Counted from the stretch's first letter, positions 18,235 to 30,413 are shown. The stretch: DNA of 64,000 nt from an uncultured Erwinia sp. (GCA_945290265.1 CALYQW010000003.1:1-64000), one strand, 5' to 3'. Numbers and translations are program-made. The notes: generated by a model not told the origin, from the sequence alone.

Positions 18235-20886
18235 TTAACTGCATACAACCTCCACTCTGACTACGGGCTGCGTGCCGGCATCGGCTGGCAGCTGGTAGAG
18301 AGCGTGACATTGTTCATCGTTTTTTGCTCCCCAGGAGGCCTGTAGCGTGCCGCTGTCAGTCATGCCTGACATATAAACCAGTCCGTCATCTCCGACCATG
18401 CCGCTGCGATCGCCACTGGTGACTATCGAGCCAAAGGGCAGGGGTTTACCGTTACGTTTCAGCGTGATCAGCACACGATAGCCGGTATAACCTCTGAAGC
18501 AGGCGCGAACTACCGCACCACGATCGGGCACTACGCGCGAGACGTTGTTTTCCACTTCGGTACGGTCATCCAGCGAAACGGTACTTAATGCAACGCGGTT
18601 TTCCCGGTAAACCGTGGCATAAGGTTTGATGGCATAGCCACGCCAGTCGGTATGAATGCCGGTTTCATTTTCCACCGCGACATCGCGCAGACCGGGGGCG
18701 GCGATCAGAATATTGGTCTCACCCAGCGGCTGCCCCAGCGTCAGACCTTCGCCATGCAGTATCATGCCCCCGGACAGTCCATAATTAACCTGATGGTAGT
18801 CACTGCTGTGGCTGAAGCCGAGGCTTGAATTGCCATAGCTTCCCTGGTAGTTGGTGCTGAGACTGCCGCCGTTGTCGCTATCCTGCGAGAGATTTTTTGA
18901 CAGGCTCCAGGTCAGGTTTCTTTCTGCCAGCGCACTGCCATTTAGCGTGGCCTGATGGGAAATTTTGCCGGCGTTATTGCGGCTGGCGTTCCAGGAGGCG
19001 TAAAGTTCGTGCCGATCGCTGCGATCCGGGGAAAGCAGTTTACCAATCGGCATGGACAGCGACAGATACACCGAGCGATCGCTTCCGGGCTGACTGGTTG
19101 CACGGCTATAGTTGTATGACAGGCTGTAGTTCAGATCGCTAACCGATCCGTTCAGCCCCAGTTGCAAAGAATCACTGGCTCCGCGATTATTCCAGTAGGT
19201 CTGGCGAATCCCGGAAACATAGAAAGATCCAAGCCAGCCCGCCTGCTGCGAGATACTGACCTGAATTTTGGCGCGCCGGTTATTATATAAGTTGTAGTAA
19301 TCGGTATAGGGCCGCTTAACCGGTCTGCTGTTATCATTAATGGTATCCGTATCGTAACGCCAGCCAGTCATACCATTCAGTGAGATTTCATCAAGAGTAT
19401 GAAACCCGGCGGTGGAGTAGCGATAACCGGTTAGCTGAAAAGTGGTACCCAGTGAGTTGAGGGTACGCGCATAGAGAAAGCGATATGACTGACCACGATA
19501 CTGCTTACCATTGGTCAGTCGGCTGCTGGCCAGGGTGGTATCAGCGGAAAGCGCCCCCAGCATTCCCAGATTCAGGCCAACGCCGGTTACCCCGGAAAGG
19601 TAGTTTTCAGCATACTGCATCCCGCCGTAGGCGGTAATATTATGCGGCAGTCCCCAAATCAGGGTGCCCTGCACATATTGTGGCTGTTTATCACTGCTAC
19701 TGTTGCTTTGGTAGCGCCCGGCCAGCAGCGAATAGCGAAACTGCCCCTCACGTTGCAGCACCGGTACTGACGAATACGGCACGCTGAATATTTTTACACT
19801 GCCATCGGCCTCAGTCACTGTCACTTCCAGATCGCCGCTGGATGACACGGGTGAGAGATCGGTAATGTCAAAGGCACCCGGCGGCACATAAGCCTGATAA
19901 ATAGTGTATCCATTCTGCAGAATGGTGACTTTAGCATTGGTTAGAGCCGTTCCACGGATGACCGGGGCAAATCCGCGCATACTTTCCGGATACATATTTT
20001 CATCGGTAGCCAGCTCAATACCGCGATAATTCAGCGCATCATAAATCTCGCCACTGCTGATGTTGTCACCGACGATAAGCTGGCTGTGCAGGGGGGGGAT
20101 GGCGCGCTGAATATAGGTTTTGGCATGACGCCAGCGGCGATAGCTGAAATAACGGCTGTAATATTCATTCCAGGTACGATAATCACGAAAACGCCAGGCC
20201 CCGAGATTTACCCCGCTGTTGAGATTAATATAGTGGGAGTGGCTGTTACCGTTTTGCTCACGGCTGGTATTACCGCTGATATTGTAATTAAGCAGAGCGA
20301 CATTGATTCCCTGATTCCAGCGTTCAGGGGCAATATAACCACGTACCTGGCTACGCATTGCTGCCTGTGGAATACTGATCTCAAGATGCATTTCCTGAAA
20401 ATTAAAGGCGGTGAAGGCAGCAGGAATAAATTCCCCCGGTGAGACACAGCGATTATCATTTATTTCATTAAGCGCCGGAAAGGCGTCGGTATTCACCCCT
20501 ACTTCGTCCAGCATACTGCGGGTCAGACAGGCCATCAGACCGGTTTTATCGTGTATGGTGGTTGCCTTGCTGAGGTTCTCTCCAGTACGCGGTTCAGCTG
20601 CCTCAATAAAGCGCAGTTCACGTTCACCGATTTCACTGCCGTTAACCTTTACCACTACCTGATAACTACCCGGCAACTGGGCACCACGGGTTTGCAGCTG
20701 GGCCAGATCGGCCACCATATCCGGATCGGCACCAATCAGTTCAGGCGCAAAATAGAGTTCTCCATATCCGTAACAGGGTGAAAGCAACGCTATCCCTGCA
20801 CAGAGCGTAAGAGGGGAAAATGCTGGAGGCCGGTTCTCCCGACGTTTGTAATAAAGCAAATCCGCTATTTTATTTGCATTGCGCAT
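18235..20886 (-). CDS. Fimbrial outer-membrane usher (FimD/PapC family)
   Basis: The usher translocates and assembles pilin-chaperone complexes at the outer membrane. The 883-residue product has a signal sequence ending near CYGYGELYF. An N-terminal chaperone-binding domain follows, then a beta-barrel with plug (signature-like GTALTNAKVTILQNGYTIYQ and PPGAFDITDL), and C-terminal domains with Cys residues in RACFRGYTGYRV and the closing VEVVCS. The length is typical. It lies 46 bases downstream of the chaperone gene in transcription order. Base composition is slightly more AT-rich than the core genes around it. Confidence 0.93.
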   Translation of the reverse strand: MRNANKIADLLYYKRRENRPPAFSPLTLCAGIALLSPCYGYGELYFAPELIGADPDMVADLAQLQTRGAQLPGSYQVVVKVNGSEIGERELRFIEAAEPRTGENLSKATTIHDKTGLMACLTRSMLDEVGVNTDAFPALNEINDNRCVSPGEFIPAAFTAFNFQEMHLEISIPQAAMRSQVRGYIAPERWNQGINVALLNYNISGNTSREQNGNSHSHYINLNSGVNLGAWRFRDYRTWNEYYSRYFSYRRWRHAKTYIQRAIPPLHSQLIVGDNISSGEIYDALNYRGIELATDENMYPESMRGFAPVIRGTALTNAKVTILQNGYTIYQAYVPPGAFDITDLSPVSSSGDLEVTVTEADGSVKIFSVPYSSVPVLQREGQFRYSLLAGRYQSNSSSDKQPQYVQGTLIWGLPHNITAYGGMQYAENYLSGVTGVGLNLGMLGALSADTTLASSRLTNGKQYRGQSYRFLYARTLNSLGTTFQLTGYRYSTAGFHTLDEISLNGMTGWRYDTDTINDNSRPVKRPYTDYYNLYNNRRAKIQVSISQQAGWLGSFYVSGIRQTYWNNRGASDSLQLGLNGSVSDLNYSLSYNYSRATSQPGSDRSVYLSLSMPIGKLLSPDRSDRHELYASWNASRNNAGKISHQATLNGSALAERNLTWSLSKNLSQDSDNGGSLSTNYQGSYGNSSLGFSHSSDYHQVNYGLSGGMILHGEGLTLGQPLGETNILIAAPGLRDVAVENETGIHTDWRGYAIKPYATVYRENRVALSTVSLDDRTEVENNVSRVVPDRGAVVRACFRGYTGYRVLITLKRNGKPLPFGSIVTSGDRSGMVGDDGLVYMSGMTDSGTLQASWGAKNDEQCHALYQLPADAGTQPVVRVEVVCS

Positions 20887-20932
20887 TTACACGTTAACCT
20901 GTTAATCCATTACAGTGATAAGTAACGAGGAA

Positions 20933-21664
20933 TTAGTTCATCTGGCTTTGACGTTCCGGGGTGACGGCTCCAAAATCATTGATGGTGCGAAATTTAATCA
21001 GACTGCCGTGGGCAGCTGCGGGTAACACGCGAGAGGTATTATCTAACGGTGCAATCATCGTGTCGGGCATTCTCTGGCCGCCGACGATGAATTTCGTTAG
21101 CGTAATATGATATGGTGTGGGGTTATTAATCATTAACTGATTACCACTGCTCTGAAAGGTTAAGCTGTCCGGTGCACTGTCTACCGCTGGCGTCAGCCCG
21201 TCCGGACGTACAAACAGCTTGACACGGGTAATGGCTGCCAGCATCAGAATATTTTTTCCGGCTAATTCCTCTTTATTTAAAGATGGCACCGATTTGGCGT
21301 TAAAATAATAGAGTGTTTCCCGGTCAGTTTTCAGCGGCTTACCGACATACATCAGACGCAGGGTATTTTCATTACCCGGACCACTGACATATAACGGCGG
21401 GGTAACGACAAAATCCTGACTTTTGTTGCCGTCAGCCTGTTCCGTCCAGGACTGCACCAGAAAACTGGATTGTTCAGAAGTATTGCGGACCGACATGCTA
21501 ATCTGTTTTTGATTTGCCGGATAAATAATCCGGGTGCCACCTAATGTTATACCTCCGGCCCGTGCGGCGGAAACGGTTAACAGCGCAGATAACAATAAGA
21601 TCATAATTCGGGGATAGCGGAAGAAATTACCAGACACGTTCTTTTCCTCAGATAAATTTTCCAT
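20933..21664 (-). CDS. Periplasmic fimbrial chaperone (PapD/FimC family)
   Basis: This chaperone binds pilin subunits by donor-strand complementation and hands them to the usher. The 243-residue product has a signal peptide (ILLLSALLTVSAARAG) and the PapD-like N-terminal domain starting GITLGGTRIIYP. Alternating hydrophobic residues follow in the G1 strand (ILMLAAITRVKLFVRP), with a second Ig-like domain behind. NNPTPYHITLTKFIVGG is the family signature. The first ATG gives a 20-residue pre-extension before the hydrophobic core; an internal ATG at about 21604 is a plausible alternative start. Confidence 0.92.
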   Translation of the reverse strand: MENLSEEKNVSGNFFRYPRIMILLLSALLTVSAARAGGITLGGTRIIYPANQKQISMSVRNTSEQSSFLVQSWTEQADGNKSQDFVVTPPLYVSGPGNENTLRLMYVGKPLKTDRETLYYFNAKSVPSLNKEELAGKNILMLAAITRVKLFVRPDGLTPAVDSAPDSLTFQSSGNQLMINNPTPYHITLTKFIVGGQRMPDTMIAPLDNTSRVLPAAAHGSLIKFRTINDFGAVTPERQSQMN

Positions 21665-21814
21665 ATTTATTCAGCCAGCAACCTGACGCAGGCATCGGTA
21701 TATTGCATGGTGTACCCTGGTCAGATAGCGTTGCTGTAAATGGCACCGGCCCTGTCCGGTGCCTGCTGCCTGCACGATAAAAAATTCAATGTGACATGAA
21801 GCGATAGCGGTGAA

Positions 21815-22393
21815 TTATTGGTAATTCACCAGGAAGTCAACGCTGGAATTAGCCGAGCCGGCAATAACTTTATCTGCTGTGGCCACATAGGCGGCAGTGA
21901 ACAGAAACTCATTATCACCAGTATTGAGTTTAATGCTGTCACTTTCGCCGGTGCCATTAACTTTGACCGGCTGATCATTTTGCAGGATCTGAATGCCAAT
22001 ATTCTGAGCCATATTGCCGCCCGAAGAATCACCGGTCAGTGCCAGCGTGTTATCATCGCCTGAAGTATTGCCACGGAAGGTGATAGTGGCATTACTGAAG
22101 CTGGCAAATGCGTGCGGATCAAGAGGCTCATTCTTGTCTTCCAGCTCGCAGCCAACCAGTTTAATTGTGAACGTTTGTGGATTACTGCGGTCATTTTTTT
22201 GTTTGAACTTGTTCATCGCCACCTGACCCAGTACCACTGTCTGACTCTCGGAGCCTTTATCAAGTGCGCAGGGAGCTGCAACGACCGAACCGGTAAAATT
22301 GATTTTACCGCCCTCAACGGTAGTCGCTGCAAATGAGGAGAATGAACTGATCAGCAATGCCGGAATAAGTGATGCCTGAAAGGTTTGCTTCAT
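21815..22393 (-). CDS. Major fimbrial subunit
   Basis: The 192-residue product has a signal peptide (MKQTFQASLIPALLISSFSS ending FAA) and a pilin domain. The pilin has GKINFTGSVVAAPCALD near the N-terminus, a second Cys in KLVGCELED and the C-terminal motif SVDFLVNYQ. It is the first gene of the operon, which is usual for the major subunit. I chose the ATG at 22393 because AGGATC lies about 8 bases before it; an ATG 24 bases upstream is in frame. A long AT-rich region precedes it. Confidence 0.9.
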   Translation of the reverse strand: MKQTFQASLIPALLISSFSSFAATTVEGGKINFTGSVVAAPCALDKGSESQTVVLGQVAMNKFKQKNDRSNPQTFTIKLVGCELEDKNEPLDPHAFASFSNATITFRGNTSGDDNTLALTGDSSGGNMAQNIGIQILQNDQPVKVNGTGESDSIKLNTGDNEFLFTAAYVATADKVIAGSANSSVDFLVNYQ

Positions 22394-23218
22394 ATTTAAG
22401 ATCCTGTTAAATATCACACCAGAAAAAACCGTCTGTATAAATATCCGCTATTTATACCGATGCGGCTATGCGAATACACTTCTCTCTACAGGAGTTGTGT
22501 ATATTCTCTGCCTGATTATTAATCAGGCAAAAAAAATAATTGCGCCACAGACTTATTCTGAGTCTGAGGCCAATAAAGCATTGATGGCGACAGGCCTGTT
22601 TAGCAGAAAACATTAACCTATGTTATTATTGTTCTTTCTGTATTTTGATGAGACCTCCATACTTATTTCTCTTTATCCAGTAAGAAGTTGATATGGGGTT
22701 ATTCTCATTGTAAGCCTTATTTTTCAATGTTAGGAAAAAACGTCTTAATTTTTCAGTGAATGAAAAAGCAGGATGCATGCGTCTTTTTTTCTTGTTTGTT
22801 TTGATGTTTTGTATTATCAGGTTGTCTGGCGTATGACTAAATTATTACTGTATTATTGGGTTTTTTAATGATATTGAAGTTGCCTGATGATTTCGCAAAA
22901 GAATAACGCCTTAATTAATGTGCGGTCAACTAAAATAAATTAGTTTTTTCCAATATGTTAATCAAAAAGTGATCATTTTTTTTGAGACTTTTTTTCCTTT
23001 ACTCAATATTCATTGAGTTAAGAAAATATCTGGATGGAAGTATCTGTTTTATTTTTTTGTAAACAGGAAGCGGGGGTTATGCTACTCCGTTATTACTGGT
23101 CTATCCAGTTTGGATTTTCAACGATTCACTTAAAGCAGTGAAATGGGATTTGGGTGAAAAGATAACCTGCGAAAAAATATTTAAATTCCGCAGGTCAGGC
23201 AAAAAACGTTTCAGCACA
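22394..23218. promoter_or_regulatory. Long AT-rich region upstream of the fimbrial operon
   Basis: These 825 bases contain no convincing gene. They are clearly more AT-rich than the flanks, with many A- and T-tracts (for example around 22961-22996). They separate the fimbrial operon from fghA, whose 3' end is at 23219. This composition is typical of H-NS-silenced fimbrial promoters, which I infer here. I found no flanking inverted repeat that would indicate a phase-variable switch. Confidence 0.55.
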
Positions 23219-24061
23219 TTACGGTTGCAAATGTTGCGCATGAAACCGCAAGTGGTCTTCAACAAAGCTGGCAATAAAAAAGTAGCTGTGGTCGTATCCC
23301 GGCTGCATACGCAACGTTAGCGGGTAGTCAAGACCTCGGGCAACCTCTGCCAGTCGCTGCGGGCAAAGCTGCTCACTCAGAAACTGATCGTCCTCGCCCT
23401 GGTCGATTAACATCGGTAAACGTGCATTGCTGTTAGCCATCAGCCAGCAGCTGTCATACTGCTGCCACTCAGTCAGGTTATCGCCTAAATAGGCCGCAAA
23501 CGCTTTTTGCCCCCAGGGCACGGCCAGCGGATTAACGATGGGGGCAAAGGCGGACACCGAACGATAGCGTTCGGGATGACGCAATGCGGTCACCAGAGCA
23601 CCGTGTCCGCCCATTGAATGACCCATAATCGCCTGGCGATCGCTGACCTTAAAACTGGCCGCAATCACTGCCGGCAGTTCAGTGCTGATATAGTCAGCCA
23701 TAGCATAATGCGCTGACCACGGTGACTGAGAGGCATTCAAATAAAAACCAGCACCCTGACCGAGATCGTAGCTGTCACTATCGGCCACTTCACTGCCGCG
23801 CGGGCTGGTATCCGGCATCACCAGCATCAGCCCCAGTTCGGCAGCACAGCGCTGCGCGCCGGATTTAATACTGAAATTTTCGTCACTACAGGTTAATCCG
23901 GCCAGAAACCAGACTACCGGCAGCGGAGTGTATTCAGCGGATGCTGGCTGAAAAATACTGAACGTCATCGGGCAGTTCAGACTGGCTGACTGATGGCGAT
24001 AGCGCCGCTGCCAGCCGCCAAACAGGCGGTGTTCTTCAAGCAGTTGCAAAGCGTCGGACAT
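23219..24061 (-). CDS. fghA: S-formylglutathione hydrolase
   Basis: The enzyme hydrolyses S-formylglutathione to formate and glutathione, the second step of glutathione-dependent formaldehyde removal. The 280-residue esterase-D family protein has the nucleophile elbow [10 protein letters not shown]. It also has the family sequences [12 protein letters not shown] and DTSPRG, an acidic residue in DQGEDDQFL, and the catalytic His in GYDHSYFFI. It lies 70 bases downstream of frmA, forming a two-gene unit. It matches E. coli YeiG/FrmB; YeiG is the better positional match. Confidence 0.93.
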   Translation of the reverse strand: MSDALQLLEEHRLFGGWQRRYRHQSASLNCPMTFSIFQPASAEYTPLPVVWFLAGLTCSDENFSIKSGAQRCAAELGLMLVMPDTSPRGSEVADSDSYDLGQGAGFYLNASQSPWSAHYAMADYISTELPAVIAASFKVSDRQAIMGHSMGGHGALVTALRHPERYRSVSAFAPIVNPLAVPWGQKAFAAYLGDNLTEWQQYDSCWLMANSNARLPMLIDQGEDDQFLSEQLCPQRLAEVARGLDYPLTLRMQPGYDHSYFFIASFVEDHLRFHAQHLQP

Positions 24062-24131
24062 AACGGCTCCTGATAAGTTGATGAATCAACGGGCAGCGTG
24101 CAGGCCACCCGTTCTGCAGCGCAGGTGGGAA

Positions 24132-25639
<1,508 letters not shown>

Positions 25640-26305
25640 ATGGCGACGTTGAGTCAGGAAGCCGCACTTGTTCATGAAGCACTGCTTGCCCGCGGCCTCG
25701 AAACCCCGCTACGCGCACCTTCACGGGAACTGGATGATGATACCCGCAGACAGCGGATCGCCGGTCATATGACCGGAATTATGCAACTGCTGAATCTGGA
25801 CCTGGAAGACGACAGCCTGCGCGAAACCCCACAGCGTCTGGCAAAGATGTACGTCAATGAAGTGTTTTCCGGCCTGGATTACGCCAATTTCCCGAAAATT
25901 ACCCTTATCGAAAATAAGATGAAGGTTGACGAGATGGTGACCGTACGGGATATAACCCTGACCAGTACCTGTGAACACCACTTTGTGATTATAGACGGCA
26001 AGGCAACCGTTGCCTATATCCCGAAAGATAAGGTGATCGGCCTGTCTAAAATTAACCGCATTGTGCAGTTCTTTGCTTCACGGCCGCAGGTGCAGGAGCG
26101 TCTGACCCAGCAAATCCTGCTGGCATTGCAGACGCTGCTCGGCACCAATAATGTGGCGGTCTCTATTGATGCGGTGCACTACTGCGTCAAAGCACGTGGC
26201 ATCCGTGACGCCACCAGTGCCACCACTACCACCTCACTGGGCGGATTATTTAAATCCAGCCAGAATACCCGCCAGGAGTTTCTGCGCGCGGTGCGTCACA
26301 GTTAA
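25640..26305 (+). CDS. folE: GTP cyclohydrolase I
   Basis: FolE converts GTP to 7,8-dihydroneopterin triphosphate, the first step of folate and pterin synthesis. The 221-residue product has the zinc-binding motif [10 protein letters not shown], the substrate region [20 protein letters not shown] and the second zinc Cys in [17 protein letters not shown] lies upstream of the start. It is followed by yeiB 69 bases later, as in E. coli. Confidence 0.97.
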   Translation: MATLSQEAALVHEALLARGLETPLRAPSRELDDDTRRQRIAGHMTGIMQLLNLDLEDDSLRETPQRLAKMYVNEVFSGLDYANFPKITLIENKMKVDEMVTVRDITLTSTCEHHFVIIDGKATVAYIPKDKVIGLSKINRIVQFFASRPQVQERLTQQILLALQTLLGTNNVAVSIDAVHYCVKARGIRDATSATTTTSLGGLFKSSQNTRQEFLRAVRHS

Positions 26306-26374
26306 TCAGTATGATGTTTTGCGGGAAGCATACCGCCTGCGCTTCCCGTTTCCAACCGCTCCTGCAGCAGGTAT

Positions 26375-27523
26375 ATGCCTATGTCAACGCGCATTGTCAC
26401 GCTGGATTTTATCCGTGGGGTCGCCATCCTCGGTATTCTGCTGCTGAATATCACCGCCTTTGCCTTACCACAGGCGGCTTACCTTAACCCGGCGTGGCAG
26501 GGAATGCCCTCAACCAGTGATTTTCTTACCTGGGCGGGGTTGGATTTGCTGGCGCAACTTAAGTTTCTGTCGCTGTTTGCCATTCTGTTCGGTGCCGGAA
26601 TGCAGATGTTATTACCGCGCGGCAGGCACTGGCTGCAGTCGCGGCTGTCCTGGCTGGTGATTTTGGGTCTGCTGCACGGGCTGCTGTTATGGGAAGGGGA
26701 TATTCTGCTGGCCTATGGACTTACCGGACTGGTGGTCTGGCGCATGATGCGCGACCTGCCGGATAATGCCCAGCTGTTGCGTACCGGGATCTTTTTGTAT
26801 CTGCTGGGCTGCGTCATGCTGGTGGTGCTGGGACTAATGTCCGGTTCACATCCCGGCAGCGGCTGGCTGCCGGGGGCGGCAGAGGTGGAATATGAAACCT
26901 TCTGGCGTACCCACGGCGGCTGGCAGGCGGTCAGTAATCGTCTGGATATACTGGGATCGGCGCTGATGGCGCTGGCAGTGCAGTATGGCTGGCAGCTGGC
27001 TGGTTTGATGATGATCGGAGCCGTGCTGATGCGCAGCGGCTGGCTGCGCGGGACCTTCAGTGTGCAACATTACCGGCGCTGTAGCTGGCTGTTAATGAGC
27101 GTGGGGATTGCCGTTGAGTTACCGGCCATCGCATTGCAGCGCTGGTGTCACTGGGATTTTCGCTGGACCGGGTTCTTTCTGCAGTTGCCGCGTGAACTGA
27201 GTGCACCGCTGCAGGCGCTGGGCTATGCCGCACTCTGTTTCGCCTGCTGGCCGACGATTCAGCCCTGGCGATTAACCCGCGCTGTTACCGCCATCGGGCG
27301 CATGGCGCTGAGTAACTATCTGCTGCAAACCCTGATCTGTACCACGCTGTTTAATCAGCTGGCATGGTTTAACCATTTTACCCGCCTGCAACTGCTGGCA
27401 ATGGTGCCGGCTATCTGGCTTTGCAATCTGCTGTTCTCAGTCTGCTGGCTGCATTATTTCCGTCAGGGGCCAATGGAGTGGCTGTGGCGCAGGCTGACTT
27501 CACTGGGCATTCGCCAGCGCTAA
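26375..27523 (+). CDS. yeiB: DUF418 family membrane protein YeiB
   Basis: The 382-residue inner-membrane protein has about eight to ten hydrophobic segments. It carries the DUF418/HGSNAT-like N-terminal motif VTLDFIRGVAILGILLLNI and the conserved C-terminal stretch GRMALSNYLLQTLICTTLF. Its function is not established; related proteins are putative acyltransferase-like membrane proteins. The start may be 26375 or 26381, since both ATGs lie behind GCAGGT. It follows folE as in E. coli and is followed by mglB instead of galS. Confidence 0.88.
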   Translation: MPMSTRIVTLDFIRGVAILGILLLNITAFALPQAAYLNPAWQGMPSTSDFLTWAGLDLLAQLKFLSLFAILFGAGMQMLLPRGRHWLQSRLSWLVILGLLHGLLLWEGDILLAYGLTGLVVWRMMRDLPDNAQLLRTGIFLYLLGCVMLVVLGLMSGSHPGSGWLPGAAEVEYETFWRTHGGWQAVSNRLDILGSALMALAVQYGWQLAGLMMIGAVLMRSGWLRGTFSVQHYRRCSWLLMSVGIAVELPAIALQRWCHWDFRWTGFFLQLPRELSAPLQALGYAALCFACWPTIQPWRLTRAVTAIGRMALSNYLLQTLICTTLFNQLAWFNHFTRLQLLAMVPAIWLCNLLFSVCWLHYFRQGPMEWLWRRLTSLGIRQR

Positions 27524-27664
27524 TCGCCACTGGCGGGATGCAGGTGTAATCGCGTTCATTTTAGTTATTTTAACCATACCGCATCATTAGGGTCTTATTC
27601 TGTCGGGAAAAGTCGCTAACGGGCGGTGAAATGTGGCAACCATCACTATCTTATCCTCTCCCTG

Positions 27665-27680
27665 GTGTAACCGTTTTCAA
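27665..27680 (+). promoter_or_regulatory. GalR/GalS-type operator of mglBAC
   Basis: GTGTAACCGTTTTCAA matches the GalR/S consensus GTGNAANCGNTTNCAC with a single mismatch at the last base. It lies 149 bases before the mglB start and directly upstream of a CRP site. Confidence 0.78.
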
Positions 27681-27682
27681 AT

Positions 27683-27698
27683 TGTGAGTAATTTCACA
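27683..27698 (+). promoter_or_regulatory. CRP-cAMP binding site of mglBAC
   Basis: TGTGAGTAATTTCACA has both perfect CRP half sites (TGTGA-N6-TCACA). It begins 2 bases after the GalR/S operator, so catabolite activation and galactose repression act on adjoining sites. Confidence 0.85.
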
Positions 27699-27828
27699 GT
27701 CGATTAACATTTCATTTTTTATGATGGCTGAGCCTGCCTGAACGGGAAGCCTTCAGATGACTGTCTGCCGCAGGCTCGTTTCCCGCATAAATTACCGGCC
27801 GCCGTACCCAATAAATAATGGAGATACC

Positions 27829-28824
27829 ATGAAAAAACAGTTATTTGCTGTCAGTGCTCTGATTGGCAGTATGCTGTCCGGTACTGCGGCTTCTGCTACC
27901 AGTACCCGCATCGGCGTGACAATTTATAAGTATGACGACAACTTTATGTCGATGGTGCGCAAAGACATTCTGAACGAGGCAAAAAGCAGCCCGGATATTC
28001 AGTTGCTGATGAATGACTCGCAAAACAGTCAGTCGGTGCAAAACGATCAGGTGGATGTGCTGGTGGCCAAAGGGGTGAAGGCTCTGGCGATCAATCTGGT
28101 GGATCCGGCGGCGGCGGCAACGGTGATTGCCAAAGCCGAAGCCAGCGATATTCCGGTGGTGTTCTTCAATAAAGAGCCGTCACCACAGGCGCTGGCCAGT
28201 TATGACAACGCCTATTATGTCGGCACGGACTCCAAAGAGTCGGGGGTTAAGCAGGCGCAGCTGATAGAAAAACACTGGAAAGCCAACCCGGCCTGGGATT
28301 TGAACAAAGACGGTGAAATTCAGTTTGTGCTGCTGAAAGGGGAGCCGGGGCATCCTGATGCAGAAGCGCGCACCAAATATGTGATTGATACCCTCAATCA
28401 GGACGGGATTAAAACCCAGGAGCTGCATCTGGATACGGCAATGTGGGATACCGCCCAGGCCAAAGATAAGATTGATGCCTGGTTATCCGGTCCGAACGGC
28501 AACAAAATCGAAGTGATTATCGCCAATAACGATGCAATGGCGATGGGGGCGGTAGAAGCGCTGAAATCTCATAATAAATCCACGATCCCGGTGTTTGGCG
28601 TCGATGCCTTACCGGAAGCGTTGGCACTGATTAAGGCGGGAGTGATGGCCGGTACGGTGCTTAACGATGCTAAAAACCAGGCAAAAGCCACCTTTGGAAT
28701 TGCCAAAAACCTCGCCAACGGCCAGCCAGCCACAGCCGGCACCAACTATAAGCTGCAGGGCAAAGTGGTGCGCGTTGCCTATGTGCCGGTGGATAAAGAC
28801 AGCCTGCCAGTCACCAGCAAATAA
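27829..28824 (+). CDS. mglB: D-galactose/methyl-galactoside periplasmic binding protein
   Basis: MglB binds galactose or glucose in the periplasm, delivers it to MglAC, and in E. coli also signals to the Trg chemoreceptor. The 331-residue product has a signal peptide ending near GTAASATS and the sugar-binding fold starting [14 protein letters not shown]. It has the calcium-loop-like segment [11 protein letters not shown] and the hinge-region sequences [16 protein letters not shown] and [11 protein letters not shown]. The ATG at 27829 gives the family start; an in-frame extension from 27757 overlaps the promoter region. It is the first gene of mglBAC. Confidence 0.96.
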   Translation: MKKQLFAVSALIGSMLSGTAASATSTRIGVTIYKYDDNFMSMVRKDILNEAKSSPDIQLLMNDSQNSQSVQNDQVDVLVAKGVKALAINLVDPAAAATVIAKAEASDIPVVFFNKEPSPQALASYDNAYYVGTDSKESGVKQAQLIEKHWKANPAWDLNKDGEIQFVLLKGEPGHPDAEARTKYVIDTLNQDGIKTQELHLDTAMWDTAQAKDKIDAWLSGPNGNKIEVIIANNDAMAMGAVEALKSHNKSTIPVFGVDALPEALALIKAGVMAGTVLNDAKNQAKATFGIAKNLANGQPATAGTNYKLQGKVVRVAYVPVDKDSLPVTSK

Positions 28825-28830
28825 TCTCTG

Positions 28831-28855
28831 CCCGCCATCGTATGTCGGTGGCGGG
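28831..28855 (+). terminator. Intercistronic hairpin between mglB and mglA
   Basis: CCCGCCA and TGGCGGG form a 7-bp stem with an 11-nt loop followed by TTTCT. Such partial terminators after binding-protein genes lower expression of the downstream ATPase and permease. Confidence 0.6.
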
Positions 28856-28892
28856 TTTCTGCGATCTTTCCTCTACTCAACCGGATAGCATG

Positions 28893-30413
28893 ATGGGCGT
28901 TAATAACCTGCACACACCGCCGGAATTCCTGCTGGAAATGACGGATATCTGTAAGTCATTTCCCGGAGTTAACGCACTTGATCGGGTCAATCTTCGGGTG
29001 CGTCCCCACTCGATTCACGCTCTGATGGGAGAGAACGGAGCGGGCAAATCCACACTGCTTAAATGCCTGTTTGGTATTTATGCCAAAGACAACGGAAAAA
29101 TACTTTTACACGGAAAGGAAGTGAATTTTAGCAGCGCCAGAGAAGCGCTGGAAAATGGCGTTTCTATGGTGCATCAGGAGTTAAATCTGGTGCTGCAAAG
29201 CAGCGTGATGGACAACATGTGGCTGGGGCGCTACCCGCGTCGTGGACTGTTTATTGACCACCAAAAGATGTATCGCGATACCCGGGCGATTTTTGATGAA
29301 CTGGATATCAATATTGACCCACACGAAAAGGTAGTCAATCTGTCCGTCTCGCAAATGCAGATGGTGGAGATAGCCAGAGCATTTTCTTACGATGCGCGTA
29401 TCGTAATTATGGATGAACCCACGTCGTCGCTGACGGAGAAGGAGATTAGCCATCTGTTTACCATGATCCGCAAGCTGAAAGAGCGAGGCTGCGGCATCAT
29501 TTATATCTCGCACAAGATGGAGGAGATTTTTCAGCTGTGTGATGACATCACCATCCTGCGCGATGGCAAATGGATAGCTACTCAGCCGCTGGCCGGGCTG
29601 GATATGGAGAAAATTATCGCGATGATGGTGGGGCGTGCGCTGAACCAGCGCTTTCCGGACCGGCAAAATCAGCCGGGCGAAACCATGCTGGAAGTACGCC
29701 ATCTCACTTCGCTGCGCCAGCCTTCCATCCGCGATATTTCTTTTGACCTGCGTAAAGGTGAAATTCTCGGCATTGCCGGGCTGGTGGGTTCGAAACGTAC
29801 CGATATTGTGGAAACCCTGTTTGGTATCCGCGAAAAATCGACGGGCATCATTCGCCTGCACGGAAAACCGATCGGCAATAACAGCGCCAGTGAGGCGATT
29901 AATTATGGCTTTGCCCTGGTCACCGAAGAACGGCGCTCAACCGGGATCTACGCTTATCTGGATATTGGCTTTAACGCGCTGATTGCCAATATCCGCCAGT
30001 ACAGGCAGCGTTTTGGTCTGCTGGATAACCGGCGTATGAAAAGCGATACCCAGTGGGTGATAGATGCAATGCGGGTCAAAACGCCTGGCCAGCATACGGC
30101 TATCGGTTCGCTGTCCGGGGGTAATCAGCAGAAGGTGATTATTGGCCGCTGGCTGCTGACACAGCCGGAAATCCTGATGCTGGATGAACCCACGCGCGGG
30201 ATTGACGTCGGGGCCAAGTTTGAGATTTACCAGCTGATTACCGAGCTGGCGAAAAAAGAGAAGGGCATCATGATTATTTCGTCGGAAATGCCGGAACTGT
30301 TGGGGATCACCGATCGCATCCTGGTGATGAGCAATGGCCTTGTCGCCGGTATTGTTGACACCAAAACCACCACGCAGAACGAAATATTGCGTTTGGCATC
30401 ATTACATCTGTAG
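28893..30413 (+). CDS. mglA: Galactose/methyl-galactoside ABC transporter ATP-binding protein
   Basis: MglA powers galactose import. The 506-residue protein contains two ABC domains. The first has Walker [10 protein letters not shown], signature [10 protein letters not shown] and Walker [12 protein letters not shown]. The second has a degenerate Walker A (GLVGSKRTD), signature LSGGNQQKV and Walker [13 protein letters not shown]. This is the sugar-ABC (RbsA/AraG/MglA) pattern. The start at 28893 gives [10 protein letters not shown], similar in length to the E. coli protein; the adjacent ATG at 28890 is an equal alternative. Confidence 0.95.
   Translation: MGVNNLHTPPEFLLEMTDICKSFPGVNALDRVNLRVRPHSIHALMGENGAGKSTLLKCLFGIYAKDNGKILLHGKEVNFSSAREALENGVSMVHQELNLVLQSSVMDNMWLGRYPRRGLFIDHQKMYRDTRAIFDELDINIDPHEKVVNLSVSQMQMVEIARAFSYDARIVIMDEPTSSLTEKEISHLFTMIRKLKERGCGIIYISHKMEEIFQLCDDITILRDGKWIATQPLAGLDMEKIIAMMVGRALNQRFPDRQNQPGETMLEVRHLTSLRQPSIRDISFDLRKGEILGIAGLVGSKRTDIVETLFGIREKSTGIIRLHGKPIGNNSASEAINYGFALVTEERRSTGIYAYLDIGFNALIANIRQYRQRFGLLDNRRMKSDTQWVIDAMRVKTPGQHTAIGSLSGGNQQKVIIGRWLLTQPEILMLDEPTRGIDVGAKFEIYQLITELAKKEKGIMIISSEMPELLGITDRILVMSNGLVAGIVDTKTTTQNEILRLASLHL

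Noticed and set aside
22394-23218. Phase-variation switch upstream of the fimbrial operon
   Set aside because: I looked for flanking inverted repeats and a recombinase gene and found neither.
23138-23320. 60-codon plus-strand frame at the end of the fimbrial upstream region
   Set aside because: Half of it is antisense to fghA; there is no ribosome site and no family match.
29181-29861. 226-codon minus-strand frame
   Set aside because: It is antisense to mglA and has no support of its own.
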